A model generated the notes under the pieces. It searched no databases. It saw nothing but the letters and a program-made list of their open reading frames with translations, and was not told where the DNA came from. A DNA stretch of 9,051 bases from Cyclobacteriaceae bacterium. GTDB taxonomy: Bacteria > Bacteroidota > Bacteroidia > Cytophagales > Cyclobacteriaceae. The stretch's first letter is position 1. Every line of letters starts with the position of its first letter. Where the stretch lies: NCBI GenBank assembly GCA_021648745.1, contig JAKISE010000108.1, forward strand, positions 1 through 9,051. Direction: 5' to 3'. The translations under genes and the position numbers were made by a program. Shown one piece after another: positions 1 through 5,670 of the stretch.

Positions 1-896
1 CCTCGCTAATTTTTAGTACAGGCATTCGATATAGCCATTTTTTTCTCCAATCTGAATTTATTGACAAATCATTTTACAATTTTCCATACGATGAAATAAA
101 ACTAAATACAGGAGCTGCGAATGGCAGTATTGGGCTGGTTTGGAAACTTAGTAATGAGTTGAATATAAAATCATCTATCAGTAGCGGGTTTAGAGCACCT
201 AATGTGGATGACATAGGAAAAATTTTTGACTCCGAGCCCGGAAATGTAGTAGTGCCTAACGAAGATCTAAAGCCTGAATTTTCGTATTCTGGAGAGCTAA
301 CAATTACAGGAAAAGTAAATTATGAACTCGAGTATAGTTTCACAGGATTCTATACTCGCCTGGTAGATGCCATGGTGCGTAGAGACTTTACTTTTAATGG
401 CCAAGATAGTATATGGTATGATGACGAATTGAGCAATGTTCAAGCTTTAGTAAATGCAGGAAAAGCTTACATTGGGGGTGTTTCTGGAAGCTTAAAATAT
501 ACCAAAGGAGGGTTTATTGTGGCCTCAACCCTTACCTACACAAATGGCAAAGACCTGATTGATGATGTTCCTTTACGACATACTGCTCCTTTATTTGGTC
601 AAACAACTGTTACCTATAAGTGGCACAGCTCTACCATTATGTTTACACAGCAATATAATGGAGCCAAATCCATAAATCAACTTTCTCCTAGTGAGTTAAA
701 CAAACCTCATATTTACAGCCCTGATGGCAGCCCGGCATGGACAGTTTCAACCATTAATATGCAGTACGACTTTGGCAAAAGTTTTATTATAAATGCAGGG
801 GTAGAAAACATATTCGATGTGCATTATCGACCTTACTCAAGCGGAATTAGTGCCCCAGGCAGAAACTTTATTATGAGTTTAAAAGTTAGCTTCTAA
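1..896 (+). CDS. TonB-dependent outer-membrane receptor, C-terminal part (partial at left edge)
   Basis: The reading frame is open from base 3 to the TAA at 894-896, giving 297 visible residues, so the gene begins before the window; the TTG at 159 inside this frame is not a start. The visible part is the C-terminal portion of an outer-membrane beta-barrel. Its sequence alternates strand-like stretches with turns. It contains the SSGFRAPNVDDIGK motif (about residues 55-68 of the visible part) followed by NEDLKPE, a pairing typical of barrel strands in TonB-dependent receptors. It ends VENIFDVHYRPY...GRNFIMSLKVSF, with the terminal Phe expected for BAM-mediated insertion. Such receptors import siderophores, cobalamin, sugars or peptides using TonB-ExbBD energy. 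The plug domain and TonB box lie outside the window and no SusD or other substrate-giving neighbour is visible, so the substrate cannot be named. Its stop codon overlaps the convergent toxin gene by 4 bp. Confidence 0.93.
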   Translation, partial: SLIFSTGIRYSHFFLQSEFIDKSFYNFPYDEIKLNTGAANGSIGLVWKLSNELNIKSSISSGFRAPNVDDIGKIFDSEPGNVVVPNEDLKPEFSYSGELTITGKVNYELEYSFTGFYTRLVDAMVRRDFTFNGQDSIWYDDELSNVQALVNAGKAYIGGVSGSLKYTKGGFIVASTLTYTNGKDLIDDVPLRHTAPLFGQTTVTYKWHSSTIMFTQQYNGAKSINQLSPSELNKPHIYSPDGSPAWTVSTINMQYDFGKSFIINAGVENIFDVHYRPYSSGISAPGRNFIMSLKVSF

Positions 897-1270
897 ACCT
901 CTTTAGTAATCAAATCATAGGCGCGTTGAAGCTTTTTATCCAACGTCCAAAGGGCGAGGTTGTTTTCTAAGCAACCGGCTAGTATATAACTGTCCACTAA
1001 ACCTACTCCTTGGTTAATAAATTTGTATTTGTTCGATGCTATTCCAGCTTTAATAAAAAGATGATTTTCTTTAGCCTTAGGCAAATTATGCCAAAATCCT
1101 TGCAATAACTCTAACTCTCTTTTGTTCTTAGATCCTTGCAATAATTCACCAAAAACAGCAGAAACCGTATAAATGTCGTTTTTCTTTAGATAAGAATTAA
1201 ATATGTCATTTAGCTCAAGGTCAGATTCTCTTAAATATGAAATCCAAACTGATGTATCTGCTAATATCAT
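893..1270 (-). CDS. VapC-type PIN-domain ribonuclease toxin
   Basis: This is a 125-residue protein, the usual size for a VapC toxin. The PIN-domain acidic residues are all present: D5 in the opening LADTSVW, E42 in FGELLQG, D93 in GLVDSYI and D111 in LWTLDKK. In the family these hold Mg2+/Mn2+ for endoribonuclease cleavage, commonly of tRNA or rRNA; the target cannot be read from this sequence. The ATG (1270-1268) overlaps the TGA of the upstream antitoxin gene as ATGA, so the two are almost certainly translationally coupled in one operon, with the antitoxin first as is normal for vapBC. With the whole acidic set present, the toxin looks active rather than decayed. The TAG at 895-893 overlaps the TAA of the convergent receptor gene, leaving no room for an intergenic terminator. 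An orphan PIN RNase role is possible but unlikely given the partner gene. Confidence 0.93.
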   Translation of the reverse strand: MILADTSVWISYLRESDLELNDIFNSYLKKNDIYTVSAVFGELLQGSKNKRELELLQGFWHNLPKAKENHLFIKAGIASNKYKFINQGVGLVDSYILAGCLENNLALWTLDKKLQRAYDLITKEV

Positions 1271-1482
1271 CGATTTCTATTGAGTTTACGGATACCCTCT
1301 GCCGTAAACCCCTCTCGAAACTCCAAAGGATTTTTATGAATTTCCTTTATCAACTCATCCATATTTTTAGAACGGATATAATGCTTAATAGCAATAATTA
1401 AGCTCTCAGTAATATTTTTTCCGCCAGAAAGATTCTTTACATCTTCTATTAATTCATCAGGTATTAATGCTGTAACTTTCAT
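1267..1482 (-). CDS. VapB-type ribbon-helix-helix antitoxin
   Basis: This is a 71-residue protein with the layout of an antitoxin. An N-terminal beta strand (MKVTALIPDELIEDV) is followed by helix-turn-helix-like segments to about residue 38 (SGGKNITESLIIAIKHYI), matching a ribbon-helix-helix dimer that binds DNA. A charged tail, about residues 42-71, includes NPLEFREGFTAEGIRKLN, which in such antitoxins typically wraps the toxin active site. It overlaps the toxin start by 4 bp. The family's role is to neutralise the PIN toxin and, alone or as the complex, to repress its own promoter. The array of TCGTAT/ATACGA hexamers at 1485-1524, directly upstream of this start, fits that. The ATG at 1482-1480 lies about 12-15 nt from the predicted transcription start. 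No strong Shine-Dalgarno is seen, which is usual for Bacteroidota. Confidence 0.92.
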   Translation of the reverse strand: MKVTALIPDELIEDVKNLSGGKNITESLIIAIKHYIRSKNMDELIKEIHKNPLEFREGFTAEGIRKLNRNR

Positions 1483-1484
1483 AA

Positions 1485-1524
1485 TCGTATGTTCTATACG
1501 ACAAATATACGATACTGAATACGA
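1485..1524. promoter_or_regulatory. vapBC operator: four phased TCGTAT/ATACGA half-sites
   Basis: Four identical hexamers sit in 40 bp: TCGTAT at 1485-1490, then its reverse complement ATACGA at 1496-1501, 1507-1512 and 1519-1524. Starts are spaced 11, 11 and 12 bp, close to one helical turn, so all would face the same side of the DNA. The first two form a perfect inverted repeat with a 5-bp spacer, and the last two lie within the 10-bp direct repeat ATACGATACT (1507-1516 and 1519-1528). They overlap the promoter spacer, the start site and the leader. This is the arrangement expected for cooperative binding by ribbon-helix-helix dimers. Binding itself is inferred. Confidence 0.75.
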
Positions 1525-1531
1525 TACTCAA
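1502..1531 (-). promoter_or_regulatory. vapBC promoter, Bacteroidota type (TTG-N19-TATATTTG)
   Basis: On the minus strand a TTG (1531-1529) is followed after exactly 19 bases by TATATTTG (1509-1502). This is a full match to the Bacteroidota -33/-7 consensus TTG-N19-TAnnTTTG recognised by their primary sigma factor. It predicts transcription starting around 1497-1494, giving a leader of about 12-15 nt before the antitoxin ATG. The operator hexamers occupy the spacer and the start site. Confidence 0.8.
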
Positions 1532-1550
1532 AATCAGCCGGCTACATTTT
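1530..1550. repeat. GC-cored near-palindrome between divergent promoters
   Basis: AAAAT (1530-1534) and ATTTT (1546-1550) flank the perfect 8-bp palindrome AGCCGGCT (1536-1543), giving a 21-bp near-symmetric element with unequal short gaps between core and flanks. It abuts the -33 TTG of the vapB promoter and lies between it and the rightward gene. It could be a regulator site or a small hairpin; I see no family-specific motif. Confidence 0.35.
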
Positions 1551-1585
1551 CATTTTAAAGAAGCATACTCTACCATATTTGGCTT

Positions 1586-1593
1586 TATATTTG
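1586..1593 (+). promoter_or_regulatory. -7 promoter element TATATTTG for the 1609 gene
   Basis: TATATTTG matches the Bacteroidota TAnnTTTG -7 element and would start transcription near 1598-1601, about 10 nt before the ATG at 1609. No TTG lies at the expected distance upstream (around 1562-1566), so the -33 half is poor. The element falls inside the stretch that would be coding if the upstream TTG at 1579 were the start, which argues for the ATG at 1609. Confidence 0.5.
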
Positions 1594-1608
1594 TCAAAAA
1601 CAATAATT

Positions 1609-2109
1609 ATGATAAAAACAGTAATTACACTTCTTTTATTGGCAGGCGTTTTTAATTTACAGGCTCAAAATAATGAGTTAGATGAAAGAAATGGGTTTAA
1701 GCATATCAAACTACTTACTAAAGCTACTTCCTATCCTGAATTAAAGCTCGACAAAACCATAGATGAGTTTAATTCAATTTACACTAGACGCACGGGGCAT
1801 TTACTATCCATTGGCGAAATTCCGATTAAGAATATGACTTTGTACACCTATAAAGATTTAATTTTTAAAATTGAAATTGTTACCGCAAAAGATCCTCAAC
1901 TATTTAAGGGCCTAGAACAGGCTTTTGGAAAGGCTAAATTTTCAGTTACAAGCAATAATTATATCTGGCAAGGGACTAATGTAAAACTAAGCTTTAAGGG
2001 CAGTAAGGGTGGCAAAGGAACAATTATGACTTACTCTTCTCTAAAAATTAAGGATATTATTAAAAAAGACGAAGAACAAAAAATAAAGGACCTTTCAAAC
2101 GATTTTTAA
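1609..2109 (+). CDS. Secreted protein of unknown function (166 aa)
   Basis: I do not recognise this protein. From ATG 1609 it has a short signal peptide, MIKTVITLLLLAGVFNLQAQ, with probable cleavage after LQAQ or nearby, and then a mature domain of about 146 residues. Visible traits are a Lys-rich composition, beta-strand-like segments (NMTLYTYKDLIFKIEIV, residues 75-91; NNYIWQGTNVKLSFKG, 116-131), a probable helix DPQLFKGLEQAFGKAKF (95-111) and a charged Lys/Glu/Asp tail (145-166). There are no cysteines, no lipobox and no membrane helix beyond the signal, so a periplasmic or secreted location is likely. An in-frame TTG at 1579 would add ten residues (ALYLSKTII between two Met positions) ahead of the signal; it lies upstream of the predicted transcription start and is rejected. 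The next gene begins 26 bases after the stop, so co-transcription is possible but no functional link is evident. Confidence 0.82.
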   Translation: MIKTVITLLLLAGVFNLQAQNNELDERNGFKHIKLLTKATSYPELKLDKTIDEFNSIYTRRTGHLLSIGEIPIKNMTLYTYKDLIFKIEIVTAKDPQLFKGLEQAFGKAKFSVTSNNYIWQGTNVKLSFKGSKGGKGTIMTYSSLKIKDIIKKDEEQKIKDLSNDF

Positions 2110-2135
2110 CAGGTTAATCATACGATAATTTACTA

Positions 2136-3023
2136 ATGAAGAATATAGCTGTAATAGGATCAGGCACTATGGGCAATGGTATTGCCCATGTATTTGCCCA
2201 AAATGGATTTACCGTAAGTTTAATCGATATTTCGGCACAAGCTTTAGAAAAAGCCGTTGCTACAATTACAAAAAATCTAGATCGATTAGTTGCTAAAGAA
2301 AAAATTGATGCAACAACCAAAGAAGCTACTCTAGCCAATTTAACTACATTCACCGATACCAAGCAAGGCATAGCCAATGCTGATTTAGTAGTGGAAGCGG
2401 CTACAGAAAATGTGGACCTAAAGCTTAAAATTTTTAAGCAGCTGGATGTGCTTGCTCCTACTAATTGTATTTTGGCAACCAACACTTCCTCCATCTCTAT
2501 AACTAAAATTGGGGCTGTAACCAACCGGCCCGATAAGGTTATAGGTATGCACTTTATGAATCCTGTGCCAATTATGAAATTGGTGGAAATCATTCGTGGA
2601 TATAACACCACGGACGAAGTGACTAATAGCATAATGGAACTCTCAAAAAGACTAGGAAAGTCTCCTGTGGAGGTAAACGATTACCCAGGGTTTGTGGCTA
2701 ATCGTATTTTAATGCCTATGATAAATGAGGCAATCTATACTTTATACGAAGGTGTTGCTGGAGTAGAAGAAATCGACACTGTAATGAAACTAGGCATGGC
2801 GCACCCAATGGGGCCCTTACAACTAGCAGACTTTATTGGCTTAGATGTGTGCCTTTCCATCCTCAATGTATTGTACGAAGGCTTTGGCAACCCTAAATAT
2901 GCCCCTTGCCCCCTATTGGTAAACATGGTAGAAGCAGGACACAAAGGAATTAAATCCGGGACTGGCTTTTACTCTTGGGGTCATGGCACTAAAGAGTTAA
3001 TTATTGCTGATAGTTTTAAATAG
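2136..3023 (+). CDS. 3-hydroxybutyryl-CoA dehydrogenase (3-hydroxyacyl-CoA dehydrogenase family)
   Basis: This 295-residue protein has the standard length of stand-alone 3-hydroxybutyryl-CoA dehydrogenases (Hbd/PaaH type), which interconvert acetoacetyl-CoA and 3-hydroxybutyryl-CoA with NAD(H) in the cytoplasm. The N-terminal Rossmann domain shows GSGTMG (residues 8-13) and D31 at the end of the second strand, which favours NAD. The catalytic set is intact with family spacing: S118 in ATNTSSI, H139 in GMHFMNPVPIMKLVE, E151 and N189 in GFVANR. The C-terminal helical domain (about 184-290) includes MGPLQLADFIGLD and the closing SGTGFYSW. Exact substrate length is not readable. Roles could include butyrate or polyhydroxybutyrate-type chemistry, phenylacetate breakdown or short-chain beta-oxidation. 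No thiolase, crotonase or acyl-CoA dehydrogenase gene is adjacent, so the pathway stays open. Confidence 0.94.
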   Translation: MKNIAVIGSGTMGNGIAHVFAQNGFTVSLIDISAQALEKAVATITKNLDRLVAKEKIDATTKEATLANLTTFTDTKQGIANADLVVEAATENVDLKLKIFKQLDVLAPTNCILATNTSSISITKIGAVTNRPDKVIGMHFMNPVPIMKLVEIIRGYNTTDEVTNSIMELSKRLGKSPVEVNDYPGFVANRILMPMINEAIYTLYEGVAGVEEIDTVMKLGMAHPMGPLQLADFIGLDVCLSILNVLYEGFGNPKYAPCPLLVNMVEAGHKGIKSGTGFYSWGHGTKELIIADSFK

Positions 3024-3033
3024 AAAAATAATG

Positions 3034-3055
3034 CTTAACAATATTCATCGTTAAG
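3034..3055 (+). terminator. Weak hairpin after the dehydrogenase gene
   Basis: CTTAAC (3034-3039) and GTTAAG (3050-3055) form a perfect 6-bp stem with a 10-nt loop, 10 bases after the stop codon. It is followed by a T/A-rich tract, TTTATTATTATTTAT, rather than a clean T-run. It may terminate the dehydrogenase transcript, but the AT-rich stem makes this tentative. Confidence 0.3.
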
Positions 3056-3082
3056 AACAGTTTATTATTATTTATAAAATCT

Positions 3083-3424
3083 ATGACTAAGCAACTTTTC
3101 TTACTACTTATTTTAAGCTCCGTACTCATAAGTTGCAATAGAGAAGAAGAAGCTTATGGCGTAATTCCACGTTGTATTAACGATTTAATTACTGAGTTTA
3201 AGAAAAGTGCATCCTGCAATGATTCCAAAGTAGATCAATATCTTTTTCAAGATCAAATAGTATTTGTGTTTAAACCAGGAAGTTGTGGGGCAGATATGCA
3301 AGCCCCAGTCATTGACTTTAATTGTAACACCCTTGGGTCTTTGGAAGGAATAGCTGGTAATACAGAAATAAATGGAGAGGACTTTACTAATGCTCAATTT
3401 ATAAAAACAGTTTGGCAAAAATAA
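3083..3424 (+). CDS. Small Cys-rich lipoprotein (resembles DUF6970-type family)
   Basis: This is a 113-residue lipoprotein. The N-terminus is a lipoprotein signal, MTKQLFLLLILSSVLISC, with lipobox L-I-S-C and C18 as the lipidated residue; N19 follows. The mature domain holds four cysteines, C31, C45, C68 and C81, likely forming two disulfides in the periplasm. The core CINDLI...CNDSKVDQYLFQDQIVFVF (from 31) and PGSCGADM (65-72), ending NGEDFTNAQFIKTVW, matches my memory of a small uncharacterised Bacteroidota family (I believe DUF6970); that name is unverified and no function is known to me. The stop lies 7 bp before the next ATG, so it is probably co-transcribed with the CXXC-rich exported protein. 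The pairing of two envelope Cys-rich proteins is suggestive, but I infer no specific role. Confidence 0.87.
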   Translation: MTKQLFLLLILSSVLISCNREEEAYGVIPRCINDLITEFKKSASCNDSKVDQYLFQDQIVFVFKPGSCGADMQAPVIDFNCNTLGSLEGIAGNTEINGEDFTNAQFIKTVWQK

Positions 3425-3431
3425 CTATTAG

Positions 3432-4151
3432 ATGACAAGAACATTAATTGCATTTTTTATATTCATTGGTTTCGCTAACCTAGCTTATTCGCAAACAGAT
3501 CTGCCAGAAAAAATCATCTACGATCAGGAAATAATAGATTTAATGAATAAGGCTAAGGCCGAAATGAAAGCAGAAAATTATGATGCGGCCAATAAAACAT
3601 TTCGTAAGGCATTAGCTACTCGTAAAATTCTACCTACGGACCTCTCCTATTTATTTGCTGAAACATTATATGTGGTTCATCAATACCAAAACAGTTTAAA
3701 TTTTGTAGAGAAATACCTTGGACTAGCAGGGCAAGGAGGCAATTATTATACGAAGGCGATAGAATTAAAAGAGTTGCTTAATGCAGAGTTTGATAAAATC
3801 AAAAACTGTACCTATTGCAATTTAAGTGGCTATAGATACGTAACTTGTTATAACTGCGATGGCGTTGGCTCCACTACCGAAACCTGTTATAACTGCAAAG
3901 GAAGTGGCAAAACGGTGTGCCCTAAATGCTTAGGCGAAGGTGTTTATATTACCTTCAACTCCTTTAGTGGCAAACAATATGTAGAGTGCGATGTATGCGT
4001 AGGAAAGGGTTATATAATTTGCCCAGTTTGTTTGGGAGAAAAAACTTTAACAGGCACCTGCAGCGTTTGCTTAGGAACAGGAAAAATTGCAAGTTCCACT
4101 ATTTGCAATCACGAACCCGACCAAGAAGTTGCTGGCCACGACCATAAATAA
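3432..4151 (+). CDS. Exported protein with TPR-like region and seven DnaJ-type CXXC knuckles
   Basis: This 239-residue protein starts with a signal peptide (MTRTLIAFFIFIGFANLAYS, then Q21). Next is a helical region, about 31-120, with TPR-like spacing (AKAEMKAENYDAANKTFRKAL). The C-terminal half is built from CXXC pairs at 126/129, 139/142, 152/155, 163/166, 186/189, 197/200 and 210/213. Most are followed by a Gly-rich tail like CXXCXGXG of the DnaJ zinc-binding region (CYNCDGVG, CYNCKGSG, CPKCLGEG, CSVCLGTG). DnaJ has four such motifs, and here there is no J domain or DnaJ C-terminal domain. The tail adds C225, H227, H236 and H238. Paired knuckles would bind about three zinc ions, with the tail possibly completing another site; metal binding is inferred. 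Location should be the periplasm or outside. It follows the lipoprotein gene by 7 bp. A chaperone-like or redox role is a guess; the function is unknown. Confidence 0.88.
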   Translation: MTRTLIAFFIFIGFANLAYSQTDLPEKIIYDQEIIDLMNKAKAEMKAENYDAANKTFRKALATRKILPTDLSYLFAETLYVVHQYQNSLNFVEKYLGLAGQGGNYYTKAIELKELLNAEFDKIKNCTYCNLSGYRYVTCYNCDGVGSTTETCYNCKGSGKTVCPKCLGEGVYITFNSFSGKQYVECDVCVGKGYIICPVCLGEKTLTGTCSVCLGTGKIASSTICNHEPDQEVAGHDHK

Positions 4152-4173
4152 TAATGTTTCACAATTCATCACT

Positions 4174-4231
4174 ATTCCTACGGAGGCAGGAACCCGTAAA
4201 TATTTGAACAGATTCCTGCCTCCGCAGGAAT
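4174..4231. repeat. Inverted pair of 20-bp ATTCCT-N8-AGGAAT palindromes
   Basis: Bases 4174-4192 pair with 4213-4231 over 19 positions with a single mismatch (A4180 against C4225), leaving a 20-nt loop. Each arm is itself a small palindrome: the right unit 4212-4231 is ATTCCT-N8-AGGAAT with an 8-bp perfect stem (ATTCCTGC/GCAGGAAT) and 4-nt loop, and the left unit 4174-4193 is a degenerate copy. The GC-rich arms stand out in an AT-rich gap. The architecture recalls the Neisseria dRS3 unit (ATTCCC-N8-GGGAAT) and other short dispersed palindromes. There is no T-run, so a classical rho-independent terminator is not clear, although the stem could still end or protect the upstream transcript. Confidence 0.85.
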
Positions 4232-4248
4232 GAACGTATAAAAGATAC

Positions 4249-5499
4249 ATGCATACAACAGCCCACATCATTACCATTGGCGATGAAATACTATACGGAC
4301 AAATTACAGACACCAATGCCCAATGGATAAGCCAAGAACTGGATGCGATAGGCGTAAAAGCTACACAACGTTTGACCATAGGAGATGTTAGAGAAGAAAT
4401 TCTAGCTACCCTAAAATACTCCGAAGACAGAGCTGATATTGTGCTTATAACAGGAGGTTTAGGTCCTACTGAAGATGATTTAACAAAACCTTGTTTAGCG
4501 GAGTACTTTGGTGTTGATACGAAATTAAATGAAGAAGCATTAGCCCATTTAACAGCCCTCTTCAAGCGTTTTAAATTTGAGCTCACGCCCATCAATAAAT
4601 TACAAGCTCATCTGCCTACAAATTGCCAGATGCTCCCAAACGAAATAGGCACTGCTCCTGGAATGTGGTTTTTCGAGAATAAAACAGTGTTTATTTCAAT
4701 GCCCGGAGTACCCTTTGAAATGAAAGGCTTAATGAAGAATGTTATTGTCCCAAAGTTAAAAAAGCAGTTCGAGCTTCCAATAATCTACCACAAAGTAGTT
4801 AGAACCATTGGTATTGGTGAATCTTGGCTGGCAGACAAAATAAAACCTTGGAGCGATGCCCTTCCCTCGTCTATGAGCTTAGCATATTTACCAAGTTTAA
4901 GAGAAGTTAAACTGAGGCTCACAACTTCTGGAGAAAACTTAACAACATTACAAAAAGCAGTAGACCAACAAATTGATAAGCTAAAGGAATATGTTGGCAA
5001 GTTTATCTATGGGTATAATTCTGATACCATCCAATCAGTAGTTGGTAAGCTGTTGACGTCTAAGAATGAGACTATCTCAACAGCCGAAAGTTGTACAGGT
5101 GGTCATTTGGCACATCTAATTACTTCTATACCTGGGAGTTCTGGATATTATAAAGGCAGCGTAATTTCATATACTGAAAAAATAAAACAAGAACTGCTAG
5201 GCGTAAAAGCCCAAACCCTAGCAGAATACGGTGCAGTAAGTGAGCAAACAGCCATCGAAATGGCAGAAGGCGTTCGTGCCAAATTTGGCACAACCTATGC
5301 TATAGCTACTACAGGCATAGCTGGGCCAGGTGGTGGCACCAAAGAAATACCGGTTGGGACTGTTTGGATTGCCTTGGCTACTCCCACAGGTACACAAGCA
5401 AAACTCCTTTCCTTAGCAAAAGACAGAATGCTCAATATTGAAGCATCTTCTAAATCAGCCTTGGCCTTTGCTTGGCAAAATTTCGTCCAAAACTCTTGA
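4249..5499 (+). CDS. cinA: CinA-like protein: MoCF-binding domain plus nicotinamide-nucleotide amidase domain
   Basis: This 416-residue protein has the full two-domain CinA architecture and length. The N-terminal molybdopterin-binding-like domain (about 1-170) opens with AHIITIGDEILYGQITDTNA and carries GGLGPTEDD (69-77) and MPGVPFEM (151-158). In the family this domain is associated with ADP-ribose pyrophosphatase activity. After a linking domain, the C-terminal CinA domain (about 258-414) has STAESCTGG (277-285), with S281 in the position of the amidase serine, and TTGIAGPGGG (354-363). This domain deamidates NMN to nicotinate mononucleotide, recycling the pyridine nucleotide released by NAD-consuming reactions such as DNA ligation. 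The ATG at 4249 lies 18 bases after the inverted repeat at 4174-4231. No recA or competence gene is adjacent, so the historical competence/damage name should not be read as a role here. Confidence 0.96.
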   Translation: MHTTAHIITIGDEILYGQITDTNAQWISQELDAIGVKATQRLTIGDVREEILATLKYSEDRADIVLITGGLGPTEDDLTKPCLAEYFGVDTKLNEEALAHLTALFKRFKFELTPINKLQAHLPTNCQMLPNEIGTAPGMWFFENKTVFISMPGVPFEMKGLMKNVIVPKLKKQFELPIIYHKVVRTIGIGESWLADKIKPWSDALPSSMSLAYLPSLREVKLRLTTSGENLTTLQKAVDQQIDKLKEYVGKFIYGYNSDTIQSVVGKLLTSKNETISTAESCTGGHLAHLITSIPGSSGYYKGSVISYTEKIKQELLGVKAQTLAEYGAVSEQTAIEMAEGVRAKFGTTYAIATTGIAGPGGGTKEIPVGTVWIALATPTGTQAKLLSLAKDRMLNIEASSKSALAFAWQNFVQNS

Positions 5500-5525
5500 G
5501 TTATACATTGATTATACTAAATTTG
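5496..5525 (+). promoter_or_regulatory. Candidate promoter TTG-N19-TAAATTTG at the end of cinA
   Basis: TTG at 5496-5498, overlapping the cinA TGA stop, is followed after exactly 19 bases by TAAATTTG (5518-5525), a full match to the Bacteroidota consensus. Transcription would begin near 5530-5534. The next start codon is at 5671, so the E2 mRNA would carry a leader of roughly 140 nt, unless the short hairpin at 5541-5569 ends the transcript first. Confidence 0.6.
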
Positions 5526-5540
5526 TCAATATAGAAAAAT

Positions 5541-5569
5541 GCCTTAACTGACTAAAATTAAGCTTTTTT
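5541..5569 (+). terminator. Weak hairpin with six-T run after cinA
   Basis: CTTAA (5543-5547) pairs with TTAAG (5558-5562), extended by G5541-C5563 across a bulged C, and is followed directly by TTTTTT (5564-5569). An A-run (5535-5539) upstream could pair with the T-run, as in bidirectional terminators. The stem is short and AT-rich. It could end the cinA message or attenuate transcripts from the promoter at 5496-5525. Confidence 0.4.
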
Positions 5570-5577
5570 GGCAGTTT

Positions 5578-5626
5578 TTATAATCGAGAGAAGATTATTC
5601 TTGAATGACCGTTAAACTCGATATAA
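5578..5626 (+). promoter_or_regulatory. Possible structured leader upstream of the E2 gene
   Basis: 5578-5588 can pair with 5617-5626 as a 10-bp stem centred on ATCGAG/CTCGAT, with one bulged A (5582). Within its 28-nt loop, AGAA (5589-5592) faces TTCT (5598-5601). This lies inside the predicted long 5' leader of the E2 gene. It matches no riboswitch class I know, and the AT-rich stem means chance is possible. Confidence 0.25.
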
Positions 5627-5670
5627 TAGTAGGAATTAAACATTGAACATAAAATTAACCAAGTTATATT

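Noticed and set aside
1579..1608. In-frame TTG start extending the secreted protein by ten residues
   Set aside because: It precedes the predicted -7 element TATATTTG (1586-1593), and the ATG at 1609 gives a normal signal peptide.
2114..2632. 172-codon open frame antisense to the dehydrogenase gene
   Set aside because: The opposite strand encodes an intact enzyme with all catalytic residues; the antisense translation has low-complexity Val/Ser/Ala composition and no recognisable domain.
4071..4595. 174-codon antisense frame across the end of the CXXC protein gene, the inverted repeat and cinA
   Set aside because: It spans two convincing genes and the palindromic repeat, and resembles no protein family.
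5601..5627. TTGAAT and TATAAT as an E. coli-like sigma-70 promoter upstream of E2
   Set aside because: The spacer is 15 bp and Bacteroidota do not use this consensus; the TTG-N19-TAAATTTG match is preferred.
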